Shown here: positions 34,996 through 43,120 of the stretch, piece after piece
Position numbering within the stretch: position 1 is the stretch's first letter
How the letters are laid out: each line of letters starts with the position of its first letter
DNA from: an uncultured Lachnospiraceae bacterium
GTDB lineage: Bacteria > Bacillota > Clostridia > Lachnospirales > Lachnospiraceae
DNA length: 56,210 nt
Assembly: GCA_944381485.1 (NCBI GenBank)
Contig: CALWLI010000024.1
Location: forward strand, 1 to 56,210
Direction of reading: 5' to 3'
Notes under the pieces: generated by a model
Seen by the model: the letters and a program-made list of their open reading frames with translations, nothing else
Told to the model about the DNA's origin: nothing
Database searches by the model: none
Translations under genes and position numbers: made by a program

Positions 34996-36378
34996 TTATG
35001 CCCCTATTATAGCGGGATCCGTGGGATCATAATTCTGGTTCATAGGTATCGCCTGCTCTATGGCCGGCCTGTCGAAGGGCCCTGTCACCCACTCGTCATT
35101 GTATATGGTTATGGGGGTGCCCAGAGGGCAGTTGTTGTATATCCAGGCCGCATTTCCCGAAACCATTCTTATGCATCCGTCGGAATATATCTTTCCAAGG
35201 TAATTGTAGCTTCCGGCATTCAGATGATAGGAATCCGGTTGGTCAAGATAGATCACCGAGTGAAGGAGGAAGCCGTCCTTGAATCTGCAGAGATACTGGC
35301 AGTAGATATTGTCATGCATGAATTTCCATCTGTACTTCTGATAAGTCTTGAAGGTTCCTATGGGTGTGTCGGGACCTACTGTCACAAGGAATACCTTGTA
35401 GGGTATGATGTATCCGTTATCCCCATCCTTTGTGTATATGGTAAGGGTCTTCATATCCTTGTTTATCTTTATCTGATAGTCTCCGGGAAGTCCTATTACA
35501 GGCTCCAGGTCCGTGACTACCTTTCCCGTGGCGTCAAAATAGTACTTGTAGCCGTCGATGTACTGCCATCCTGTCACCGCCTGGCTGTTCAAGAAGTAGT
35601 ACTTGTCCCTGTCGTTGTAGCCCCAGCCTGTGTAAGGCTGTCCGTCGAAGGTGGAGTAGCGCATTATTCCGTCAGCGCCCAAAACCGCTCCCTCGTAGTT
35701 TGCTCCAACCATATGGTTCTGAGTTCCCTCCGCAAAGGGAAGTCCGTGCTTCCAGAGCTTCAGCTGCACATCAGTGATATATTGTCCTGTGCCCATGGCT
35801 CCTGAGGTCTGTCCGTCGTGAGCCCAGTCAAGGACCGTGCCGTCATTAAGCTTTACTCTGTAGTAGAGATCATAGAGATTGTGTGTGTAGCCTGTTATCC
35901 TCATCTGGAAAGCCTGAACCTTGGCTCCGTCTCCGGTGTAGGGTGTGAGCATCTCATTCATGGCCCACTTGCTCCAGCCGTGCTCCGCTGTGTAAACTCT
36001 GTAATATACGTCTCCTATGCCGTTTCCCATCAGCACCTTAAAGCCGTAGAAGGCCCCCTCGGGAGCCGTAAAGAAATCCATGTTTGTGGTAAATCCCTCT
36101 GTCAGATTTCCGTCTGACTTTATCATCTGAGCATGTACCTCAGGGACAAGGCCTAAAATGTCGTCCGCCTTTACAGATCCCTCCTGATACAGCTCCGACT
36201 GCCTTATGGCATCAGCCTCAGCCTGTGCAGCCTCCTCTGCGATCCTCTGCTGCTCCCTCTCGTATCCCTCTGTTCCGGGAGCCCAGATCACTCCACTCGC
36301 AAGAGATGTCATGGGCGAAAGCATCAGCATCGCCGCAGACATGCAAAGCATGACAGCTGATCTTATTCTCTTATGCAT
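34996..36378 (-). CDS. Secreted L,D-transpeptidase with wall-binding repeats
   Basis: 460 aa from the ATG at 36378, chosen for AAGGAGG upstream and the signal peptide that follows (MHKRIRSAVMLCMSAAMLM, cleavage near residue 29). Residues about 85-200 contain two segments like clostridial hydrophobic-W domains (GWSKWAMNE; VLDWAHDGQTSGAMGTGQ). Two or three cell-wall-binding repeats follow (PYTGWGYNDRDKYYFLN, VTGWQYIDGYKYYFD). The C-terminal YkuD domain has HSVIY and the catalytic SDGCIRM with Cys at about 402. It should form 3-3 cross-links or attach proteins or polymers to peptidoglycan. Its place within the glycan locus suggests coordination of wall cross-linking and polymer display. Confidence 0.92.
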   Translation of the reverse strand: MHKRIRSAVMLCMSAAMLMLSPMTSLASGVIWAPGTEGYEREQQRIAEEAAQAEADAIRQSELYQEGSVKADDILGLVPEVHAQMIKSDGNLTEGFTTNMDFFTAPEGAFYGFKVLMGNGIGDVYYRVYTAEHGWSKWAMNEMLTPYTGDGAKVQAFQMRITGYTHNLYDLYYRVKLNDGTVLDWAHDGQTSGAMGTGQYITDVQLKLWKHGLPFAEGTQNHMVGANYEGAVLGADGIMRYSTFDGQPYTGWGYNDRDKYYFLNSQAVTGWQYIDGYKYYFDATGKVVTDLEPVIGLPGDYQIKINKDMKTLTIYTKDGDNGYIIPYKVFLVTVGPDTPIGTFKTYQKYRWKFMHDNIYCQYLCRFKDGFLLHSVIYLDQPDSYHLNAGSYNYLGKIYSDGCIRMVSGNAAWIYNNCPLGTPITIYNDEWVTGPFDRPAIEQAIPMNQNYDPTDPAIIGA

Positions 36379-36497
36379 TGTAAACCTCCTTGTCAATAAA
36401 ACGCAGATATTCAGATATAATCTATCATAAAAAGACCTGCTTTTCCACAGAGTCTTTATTTTATCAGGAAAATGTAAACAAGTTGTAATAAAAAGGC

Positions 36498-37499
36498 TTA
36501 GGACCTGTTCATAAAAAAGAGCCTTGCTTTTCTCAAAAATCCCCACATAAAGGGACAGTAGAGCTTGAGCAGAAGAAGCCTCCTCTCCACGGGAAGAAGC
36601 TCATCACGAAACTTCCTGTTTTTCTTCTCCTTAAGGGCCTTCAGCCTTCCCTCCTTAAGGTCTATGAGGAATCTCTCCCTGCCAAGAGCCTCCTTTACTG
36701 ACGTACGGAATTTCCCTCCCGTTTCCCTGTCAAAGTCCCTGTAAAGCTCTTCCATGGAATTATAATGCTCTTCCCACTTTTTTTTGCTCTCTCCCGAGTC
36801 TATATCGCTGCTCCAGGAGCCCTCAGCCCCTTGTCTGTACACTGACATGGGCCTGTCAAAATAATACACAGTGCCTCTTGAGGCCATGTATATCTGAAGA
36901 GGTATGTCTCCCACAGGACACTTAAAGTAATACTCCGGAAGCTCCTTTGCATATTCTGTCCTTATCATAAGGGAGGCTGTGGGATAATTCGACTTTTTTG
37001 AGATAACCTCCTCAGCGCTGACAGGTCGGTCCTCCTCATACGGCCTTATCATGCTGCTTGCGTGATAGGCCCCGTCCGAGTGGAGTATGCAGGCACTGTG
37101 GAGAGTCATTGCACACTCTCTGTGCCTTTCCATGTATTCCGCCTGGAGCTTCAGCTTCTCAGGATCAGTCCAAAAGTCGTCTCCCTCGCACATGGCGATG
37201 TACTTTCCTGACGCTCTGGGGAAATTAAATACTCCGCTTATATTCCTTATCCCGCGGCTGTACTGATTTTCCCTCTGAAGTATGGGCTTTATTATGTTGG
37301 GATACTTTTTTTCATATTCCCTTATTATGTCCGGCGTGTCGTCTGTAGAGGCGTCATCGTGGATCAGTATCTCATACTTGAAATCGCAGTCCTGCATCAG
37401 AAAGCCCTCAAGAGCTTCCCTTAAATATTTCCCGTGATTATAGGTTATGCATGAGACGGAGACTAAAATGTCTTCTTTATCTCTGATCTCTTCCTTCAT
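36498..37499 (-). CDS. GT2 family glycosyltransferase
   Basis: 333 aa from the ATG at 37499, which has AAGGGAG at good spacing; a start 39 bases further up would overlap the PLP gene more deeply. The GT-A fold is clear: VSVSCITYNHGKYLREALEGFL, HDDASTDDTPDIIREYEKKYP and the metal-binding CEGDDFWTDPEKL. The C-terminal 60 residues are basic and may touch the membrane. The donor sugar is not evident. It overlaps the PLP-enzyme gene by 23 bases. Confidence 0.88.
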   Translation of the reverse strand: MKEEIRDKEDILVSVSCITYNHGKYLREALEGFLMQDCDFKYEILIHDDASTDDTPDIIREYEKKYPNIIKPILQRENQYSRGIRNISGVFNFPRASGKYIAMCEGDDFWTDPEKLKLQAEYMERHRECAMTLHSACILHSDGAYHASSMIRPYEEDRPVSAEEVISKKSNYPTASLMIRTEYAKELPEYYFKCPVGDIPLQIYMASRGTVYYFDRPMSVYRQGAEGSWSSDIDSGESKKKWEEHYNSMEELYRDFDRETGGKFRTSVKEALGRERFLIDLKEGRLKALKEKKNRKFRDELLPVERRLLLLKLYCPFMWGFLRKARLFFMNRS

Positions 37500-38442
37500 G
37501 CCAAAGGCTCCCTTCCGCCCCTGAAAGAGCACAGTCAAAAAATCCGGGAGTCCCTCCCGTATGTAAAAAGAGCACAGCGCCTGTTATTCCCCTTTTTTTG
37601 ATCTCTTCCTTCATGCCCACAAAGGCCTTTGCGCTGTAGCAGGGGTCTGAGGGTATTCCGAAGGAATTGATTAGTTCCTTCACACAGGCCTTTGTTTCAG
37701 GGCCGTATTTCCCGTAGCCCCCTGAGAGGTATTCATCCCTAACCTCCGGCTCGGGAATGTCCTCCCCACTGTAGCCTGCGGCCTCAAGAAGCCTTTTGAT
37801 CTCAGCCTTTGCCTGAGAGGCAGTCCTTGAAACTGATATTCCGGTCACTATGTCCTCTCTTTTTGATCTCAGACATCCGGATATGAGTCCCGCCTGGGTC
37901 ATTCCGGTGCCTGTGGCCGTAAATATGCGGGAAAAGCTTATATTCTCTCTCCTCTCAAATTCCATGATCTCGCTGAAAGCCTTCTCATATGCTCTCAGGG
38001 CGACGGCCTCGTTTCCCATACCCAGGGCGTTGCCGTATACATAGTAGGGCTTGTGGCCGAGACTTAAAGCATGTTTCATCTCAGCCTCCACAGTCTCCCT
38101 GACATTCTCTCTCTCACAGAAAACAAGCCGTGCCCCTGAGGCCCTTACCATAAGCTCATTAAAATGCCTCTCCTTACTCTCCGCCGCCTTTTTACATATG
38201 ACTGCGCAGGGCATGCCCGAGGCTGAGGCCATCTGGGATACCACGCGGTTTAAATTAGATGCCGGGGATCCGTATGAGATCATATAGTCACAGCCTTTTT
38301 TTCTCGCATCCTCAAAGAGCTCCGCAGCTATCCTCACCTTGTTTCCACCGAAAGAAAACGGGAGAAGATCCTCCCGTTTTATATATATGGAAGCCTTATC
38401 CTGTTTTTTCAAAAAATATATATCAGATCTCAACTCAGGCAT
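37477..38442 (-). CDS. PLP-dependent enzyme, D-cysteine desulfhydrase / ACC deaminase-like
   Basis: 321 aa of the fold-type II PLP family. KREDLLPFSFGGNKVR holds the PLP Lys in the order seen in D-cysteine desulfhydrase and ACC deaminase, followed by SYGSPASNLNRVVSQMAS (substrate loop), TGTGMTQAGLISG (phosphate loop) and VLFLHTGGTPGFF at the C terminus. The assigned members act on D-cysteine, D-serine-like or cyclopropane amino acids. It lies between a glycosyltransferase and a DegT aminotransferase and overlaps the former, which is unusual. It may supply or invert an amino acid that decorates the glycan; the reaction is unknown. Confidence 0.78.
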   Translation of the reverse strand: MPELRSDIYFLKKQDKASIYIKREDLLPFSFGGNKVRIAAELFEDARKKGCDYMISYGSPASNLNRVVSQMASASGMPCAVICKKAAESKERHFNELMVRASGARLVFCERENVRETVEAEMKHALSLGHKPYYVYGNALGMGNEAVALRAYEKAFSEIMEFERRENISFSRIFTATGTGMTQAGLISGCLRSKREDIVTGISVSRTASQAKAEIKRLLEAAGYSGEDIPEPEVRDEYLSGGYGKYGPETKACVKELINSFGIPSDPCYSAKAFVGMKEEIKKRGITGAVLFLHTGGTPGFFDCALSGAEGSLWHEGRDQR

Positions 38443-38449
38443 TTTCTTC

Positions 38450-39568
38450 TCATCCCACTATTATCTCACATATCCTGTCCACATCCTCAGCCGAGAGCTC
38501 AGGGTATATGGGCAGTGTCAGTATGTTTTCAGAAAGTTCAAGAGCGATGGGAGTTTCCTTCGGGTCATAGCTTCCTCTGTAGCAGTCGTAGGCGTTCACA
38601 CAGGGATAAAAATACTTCCTGGAGTATATGTTCTCTCCCATAAGCTTTTCATAGATCTCATTGCGCTTAAATATATTTCCGTCAAAGACCACAGGCATAT
38701 AGGCATAGTTATATACTGTATCCTCCCGCCTTCCAAGGAGCCTTATGCCCCTTACATGCCCCAGGTTTCTCACATACCTGTCGTACACGGCCTTTCTTTC
38801 ACTTATCCAGTCATTCACATGCCTTAAATTGCAAAGTCCCATGGCTGCACAGAACTCGTTCATCTTGGCATTGCCGCCCACATACTCGACGGACTCCTTG
38901 CCTGTTATTCCGAAGTTCTTGAGCTTATAGAGTTTTTCCGAAAGCTCTCTGTTCTCGCCCTTCCAGGTGACGGCTCCTCCCTCAATGGTATTGAATACCT
39001 TTGTGGCGTGAAAGCTGAACATGGAGGCGTCCCCCAGCTCTCCCACAGGTATTCCTCCCACACTTTCACCGAAGGCGTGGGCCGCATCAAAGATGAGCTT
39101 CAATCCGTGCTCCTTTGCGATTCCTTCTATTGTCTTAAAATCACATATGTTCCCGTATACGTGAACAGGGAGTATGGCGCAGGTGTCCTTTGTTATGAGG
39201 CTTTCTATCTTTGAAGCGTCTATGGTGCAGTCGTCAGGATCTATGTCACAAAATACGGGCTTTAGGCCGTTTCTGACTATGGCATGGGTGGTAGAGGCGA
39301 AGGTAAAGGGAGTGGTTATTACCTCCCCCTCAAGCTCAAAGGCCTGAATGAGCATCTCCAAAGCCATATGCCCGTTTACAAACAGCTCCACCCCGCCCAC
39401 TTCCAGGTAGCTTTTAAGTTTTTCCTTCAGTTCCTCATGGTACATGCCCATGTTCGTGAGCCAGCGGTTTTCCCAGAGCTTTGATATGAGCTCCTCGTAC
39501 TCCCTAAATTCAGGAAGGCTCGCCTTTGTCACTGTTATGATCTCATTTTCTCTCAATTTATTCACCAT
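38450..39568 (-). CDS. DegT/DnrJ/EryC1/StrS sugar aminotransferase
   Basis: 372 aa from the ATG at 39568; a TTG at 39577 with GGGGAG six bases upstream is an alternative. VNGHMALEMLIQAFEL, TPFTFASTTHAI, FDAAHAFGESVGG and FSFHATKVFNTIEGGAV with the PLP Lys define the family. The opening ITVTKASLPEFREYEELISKLWENRWLTNMG resembles enzymes that aminate dTDP-4-keto-6-deoxysugars, and rfbB in this locus would supply such a substrate. It therefore probably makes a dTDP-amino-dideoxyhexose. No separate N-acetyltransferase is evident. Confidence 0.87.
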   Translation of the reverse strand: MVNKLRENEIITVTKASLPEFREYEELISKLWENRWLTNMGMYHEELKEKLKSYLEVGGVELFVNGHMALEMLIQAFELEGEVITTPFTFASTTHAIVRNGLKPVFCDIDPDDCTIDASKIESLITKDTCAILPVHVYGNICDFKTIEGIAKEHGLKLIFDAAHAFGESVGGIPVGELGDASMFSFHATKVFNTIEGGAVTWKGENRELSEKLYKLKNFGITGKESVEYVGGNAKMNEFCAAMGLCNLRHVNDWISERKAVYDRYVRNLGHVRGIRLLGRREDTVYNYAYMPVVFDGNIFKRNEIYEKLMGENIYSRKYFYPCVNAYDCYRGSYDPKETPIALELSENILTLPIYPELSAEDVDRICEIIVG

Positions 39569-39593
39569 TTTCCGCAATTCGAGCTCCCCGTCT

Positions 39594-41138
39594 CTAAAGG
39601 TCAAAAAGATCCGACAGCTCTATCTGTCTGTACTCCTCATCCTCCTCGGACTTCGGATTTTTGGCCTCAGTCCTTTTTCTTCTTACCGGTCTCGCTACTC
39701 TCAGTATCTCTTCCCGGTCATCCTCTGATATTTTTATCTCTCTTATCACAGGCTTTCTTTTTCTGTGGTGAGGCTTTTCCTCTTCCTCTTCTTTCAGGGC
39801 CTCATTAATTACCTTTTCTATCTCTGCAGGAAGTATCTCCTCTGATTCATCTGAAGGCATGGGCTCAGGCTCGGGCTCTGACTCAGGTTCAAACTCAGGC
39901 TCAGGTTCAGGAGCGCCCTCCGGCTCGGCTTCCCTTTCGATTTTCGGTTCCGGCTCGGATTCAATTTCCGATTCAACTTCAGGAGCGGCCTCAACCTCGG
40001 CTGCCGCCTCAGCTTCAGGCTCAAGCTCAGCTTTAATATTCTCATCGGGGATCGGCTCTTTTTCATCTGAATTATCTTCTGCTGCAGTAAGCTCCTCTTT
40101 GCTCTCCTCAGGGCGCCTTGAAGTGTACAGCTTTCCCCTGTATAAAAGCTTGCAGAGCCTGTGGTAAAGCCCCGGTTTGTTATGTTTAAAGAGGAACAGC
40201 GCCACAGAGTTTTTAAGCCCTATAGGATCGGTCTGGGCAATAAGCCTTCTGAAATCCTCTCTTTCCGAGAGCTTTCTTATCATCTGCAGCTTCTCCTCGT
40301 CGCTGCAGTCAGTCTTATAATAAGGCATTCCCGCAAAGCCACAGATGTGGAAGAATATCCTGTTGTTCATGGCATTGATTATCTCATCGTCCACATTGCA
40401 GCTGTCAAAAAGCTCGTCGTAGGCTCTAAGCACATCAAAACAGGTCTCCAGTCCGTTTTCATTGTATTTGGTGACAAGGGATTCTCCCTGTCCGTGCTGG
40501 ACATAGTTGAGATATGCTTCCTTCACCACGGAAACCGATCTGCAGTGCCTGAGATATCTCAGGGAAAAGCATATGTCCTCATTTATATTCATGCCCTCAG
40601 TATAGTAGAGCTCCTTGTCTCTGACAAGAGAGGTCCTGTACAGCTTGTTGCTGTGGGTATGGATAAGCTGCTCGTCAAAAAGGTTTATGAACACAGTATT
40701 CAAAAACTCTTCCAAGGTTCCCTGAAAATCCACATCCGATCTGCGCACTTCCTTTTTTCCGTTGTCAAACACGCGTCTGAATCCGCATATGGATACGTCA
40801 GTCTCATAGAGGCTGACATCTCTGTAGAGCTTCTCTACCATATCCGAATCTATATAGTCATCCGCATCCAGAGTTATAAACCACTCCCCCTGAGCGGCCC
40901 TTATGCCTGCATTCCTTGCGGAGCTCACTCCGCCGTTTGCTTTGCGTATGAGCTTTACTCTTCCATCCTTGGAAGCGAGCCTTTCCACCGTCTCCGCTGT
41001 TCTGTCCGAGGAGCCGTCATCCACGACTATGACCTCAATATTTGCATAGCTTTGAGAAAGAGCCGATGATACAGCTCTCTCTACTGTGGACTCCGAATTA
41101 TATGCCGGAATGATAATGCTTACTTTTTCATTCTCCAT
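39594..41138 (-). CDS. GT2 glycosyltransferase with long acidic C-terminal tail
   Basis: 514 aa. Residues 1-230 are a typical GT2 domain (VSIIIPAYNSESTVERAV, VDDGSSDRTAETVE, GVSSARNAGIRAAQGEWFITLDADDYID, EDICFSLRYL). Residues about 361-455 are almost only Glu, Pro, Ala and Ser in E-P and E-x pairs. A basic patch (KPHHRKRKPVIREIK, later PVRRKRTEAK) and the ending QIELSDLFDL follow. Such a tail is unusual on a cytosolic transferase and could be a flexible scaffold, a partner-binding tail or a repeat-expansion product. The gene lies upstream of the DegT gene, which begins just after its stop. Confidence 0.85.
   Translation of the reverse strand: MENEKVSIIIPAYNSESTVERAVSSALSQSYANIEVIVVDDGSSDRTAETVERLASKDGRVKLIRKANGGVSSARNAGIRAAQGEWFITLDADDYIDSDMVEKLYRDVSLYETDVSICGFRRVFDNGKKEVRRSDVDFQGTLEEFLNTVFINLFDEQLIHTHSNKLYRTSLVRDKELYYTEGMNINEDICFSLRYLRHCRSVSVVKEAYLNYVQHGQGESLVTKYNENGLETCFDVLRAYDELFDSCNVDDEIINAMNNRIFFHICGFAGMPYYKTDCSDEEKLQMIRKLSEREDFRRLIAQTDPIGLKNSVALFLFKHNKPGLYHRLCKLLYRGKLYTSRRPEESKEELTAAEDNSDEKEPIPDENIKAELEPEAEAAAEVEAAPEVESEIESEPEPKIEREAEPEGAPEPEPEFEPESEPEPEPMPSDESEEILPAEIEKVINEALKEEEEEKPHHRKRKPVIREIKISEDDREEILRVARPVRRKRTEAKNPKSEEDEEYRQIELSDLFDL
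39791..40058. repeat. Imperfect GGCTCN-type repeat DNA coding the acidic tail
   Basis: A run of imperfect six-base units of the kind GGCTCA/GGCTCG/GGTTCA encodes alternating Glu-Pro/Glu-Ser pairs on the minus strand. The opposite strand reads Gly-Ser pairs in a shadow frame, which is not a gene. The units are too diverged for a simple phase-variable tract but could still change by recombination. Confidence 0.6.
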
Positions 41139-41182
41139 ACTGACTGAAAACCCCTTGGTATTAGCTTTACAAATATATTATT

Positions 41183-42106
41183 CTATATCTTCCCGAGCAT
41201 TTGTGCAATACAGGTTTCAAAAAGAACCACCCCTTGAAAAATCCGGGTAAATATCATCTTTAATGCGCCTGCCTTCAAGTAATTTCTGTAGTAGTATCGC
41301 TCCGATCTCTGTCTTATCCTCTGTCTCTTTGTCATTCCCTTGAAAGACTGCTTTATTGTGGTGCTTCCCTCATGTCTGTAGGACTCATTGCACAGAAGAA
41401 GTGTCTTATAGCCTGCCGCCCTCATTTTAAAGCCCAGAACATTTTCCTCGCAGTAAAGGAAAATGTTCTCGTCATAGCCTCCGCAGCTCATGAATTTATC
41501 GGCGTCGACACACAAAAGCGATCCGTGAACAGCTCCAACCTCACATATTTCTTTTCCTGAGAAGTATTCCGGGCTGTAGTTTATGGCGGAGCTGAATATT
41601 CGCCTTGAGAGAGGACCCGAATTCAAGAGCTCGGAAAGCCAGCCTCTCATCATCCAGGCTGTCTGCTGACTTCCCCCGCTGTCGTCTTTCATCACCGCAG
41701 ATACAACGGCAGCCTCCTCGTCCTCTGCCAGAGCCTCCGTCATCCTTAAAGCGCACTCCTCGGAAAAACTCACGTCCGGGTTTGCAATTATCACATACTC
41801 CGCTCCCAGGACCTCGTAGGCATATCTGACTCCCAGATTGTTCCCCGCGCCGTAGCCTCCGTTTTTTTCCGAGTTTACCAGCATGAATCTGTGAAAATTA
41901 TCGTCCTCGGAGGTTTCCTGCCCATACTTTTTCTCTTTTGCGTTAAGCATTTCAAAAAAGGAGCCTATCCTCTCTCTGCTGTCATCGGAGGATGCGTTGT
42001 CCACAACGATGACAGCGTCAATTACAGGATAGTTTTCTATCCTTTTTACCGCCTCTATGCACTCCGAGGCATTATTATAATTTAAGATCACTGCCGCAAG
42101 CTTCAT
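41183..42106 (-). CDS. GT2 glycosyltransferase, rhamnosyltransferase/galactofuranosyltransferase-like
   Basis: 307 aa. LAAVILNYNNASECIEAVKR, VVDNASSDDS, NGGYGAGNNLGVRYA and IIANPDVSFSEE are the usual blocks of WbbL-type transferases, with YDENIFLYCEENVLGFKMRAAGY carrying the acidic catalytic region. Members transfer L-rhamnose or galactofuranose; both donors are made in this locus (rfb genes and glf). The ribosome site GGAGGAG lies rather far from the ATG. It precedes a GT2 gene and follows a GT8 gene. Confidence 0.87.
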   Translation of the reverse strand: MKLAAVILNYNNASECIEAVKRIENYPVIDAVIVVDNASSDDSRERIGSFFEMLNAKEKKYGQETSEDDNFHRFMLVNSEKNGGYGAGNNLGVRYAYEVLGAEYVIIANPDVSFSEECALRMTEALAEDEEAAVVSAVMKDDSGGSQQTAWMMRGWLSELLNSGPLSRRIFSSAINYSPEYFSGKEICEVGAVHGSLLCVDADKFMSCGGYDENIFLYCEENVLGFKMRAAGYKTLLLCNESYRHEGSTTIKQSFKGMTKRQRIRQRSERYYYRNYLKAGALKMIFTRIFQGVVLFETCIAQMLGKI

Positions 42107-42133
42107 TTTATAAAGAGTCTTTCTCCTCCGAAA

Positions 42134-43120
42134 TTATTTCCGAGCCTCCCCTGTTCTGGGTATGACATATTTTCTCTCGAAATATCCGCTTATACACTTT
42201 CTGAAAAAGGGACACAAAACAGTGATTATCTCCATAAGATGAAAGAGAAGAAGCTCAGCTTCCCTTCCTCTTATCTCCCCCTGCCCTATGTAGGGCGAAA
42301 GCTCAAGCCACTTTCTGTATATTTTTCTGTAGGGATTAAGGTTTCCCCTGAGCCAGGGCCTCTCCGTCCCCAAATAATGTATGATCCTCGGCGAAGTCTT
42401 TGCCCTCTCAAAGGCAGCCTTTCCTATGTCCCCATAGGAAGGGCTTTCTTTTTTGAGAAATTCATAGCTGAAATATTTGTAATTTGTGAAAAAATTGAAT
42501 TCCGGAGAGAGCATGCCTGTCTCTCCTCTGAGAACATAATTTATGGCGTCCTGATCGGCGCAAAAAAGCCTTTTGCCGTTTTCCTTGTAGTAATCCACAA
42601 GCCTTCCCGACACGTCCTCACTGACCCATTTCTTAAAATCTATCAGAAGTACACCGGCGTTAAAATAGGGCTCCGCTTCAGAAAAGCCTATGCTTTTAAG
42701 CACAGACTTATAGATGGTGGGCTCAGGCACAGCACAGACTGTCTTTCCCTCCATGTCCATCTCAAAGAGCTCACTTAAGCTTCCGTTTATGACCGTGTCA
42801 CAGTCTATGTAGAGAAGCCTGTCTATGGAAGGGGGCAAAAGCTTTCCCATAAAAAATCTGCCGAAAACATTTATACCGTAGCTCCCCGCATCCGTCTGCT
42901 TTCCGAATTTCTCAAGTTCTTCGGATACATCCGTAAAGAAGATATTTCTCTCAAAGCTTTCAGCTATAGCGGTAAGTTTCTTCTTGTTTTCAGCACTTAT
43001 ATTATTAGATATTATATAGATATTTATATTATCGGCACTGCGGTTTTGGGCACACAGGGAGTATATGGATACCCCTGTGTAAACCGCATAATTGTCTCCG
43101 GGTGCGTAAACTACATCCAT
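42134..43120 (-). CDS. GT8 family glycosyltransferase
   Basis: 328 aa from the ATG at 43120 (GGGAAG upstream); an earlier in-frame start at 43150 overlaps glf more. The GT8 pattern is clear: MDVVYAPGDNYAVYTGVSIYSL at the N terminus, the metal-binding DCDTVINGSLSELF, FNAGVLLIDFKKW, DQDAINYVL and HYLGTERPW. Family members use UDP-glucose or UDP-galactose. It adds to the set of transferases building the surface glycan. The start overlaps the end of glf by ten bases. Confidence 0.9.
   Translation of the reverse strand: MDVVYAPGDNYAVYTGVSIYSLCAQNRSADNINIYIISNNISAENKKKLTAIAESFERNIFFTDVSEELEKFGKQTDAGSYGINVFGRFFMGKLLPPSIDRLLYIDCDTVINGSLSELFEMDMEGKTVCAVPEPTIYKSVLKSIGFSEAEPYFNAGVLLIDFKKWVSEDVSGRLVDYYKENGKRLFCADQDAINYVLRGETGMLSPEFNFFTNYKYFSYEFLKKESPSYGDIGKAAFERAKTSPRIIHYLGTERPWLRGNLNPYRKIYRKWLELSPYIGQGEIRGREAELLLFHLMEIITVLCPFFRKCISGYFERKYVIPRTGEARK

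Noticed and set aside
36379-36546. Longer N terminus for the L,D-transpeptidase
   Set aside because: It would bury the signal peptide 56 residues in, while the ATG at 36378 has AAGGAGG just upstream and starts the signal peptide.
39859-40167. Gly-Ser-rich plus-strand frame
   Set aside because: It is the complement of the Glu-Pro codons in the minus-strand gene, so it is a compositional artefact.
40161-41069. Long plus-strand open frame opposite the GT2 gene with acidic tail
   Set aside because: It mirrors a clear GT2 gene, has no ribosome site and no recognisable domain; its composition is that expected of an antisense shadow.
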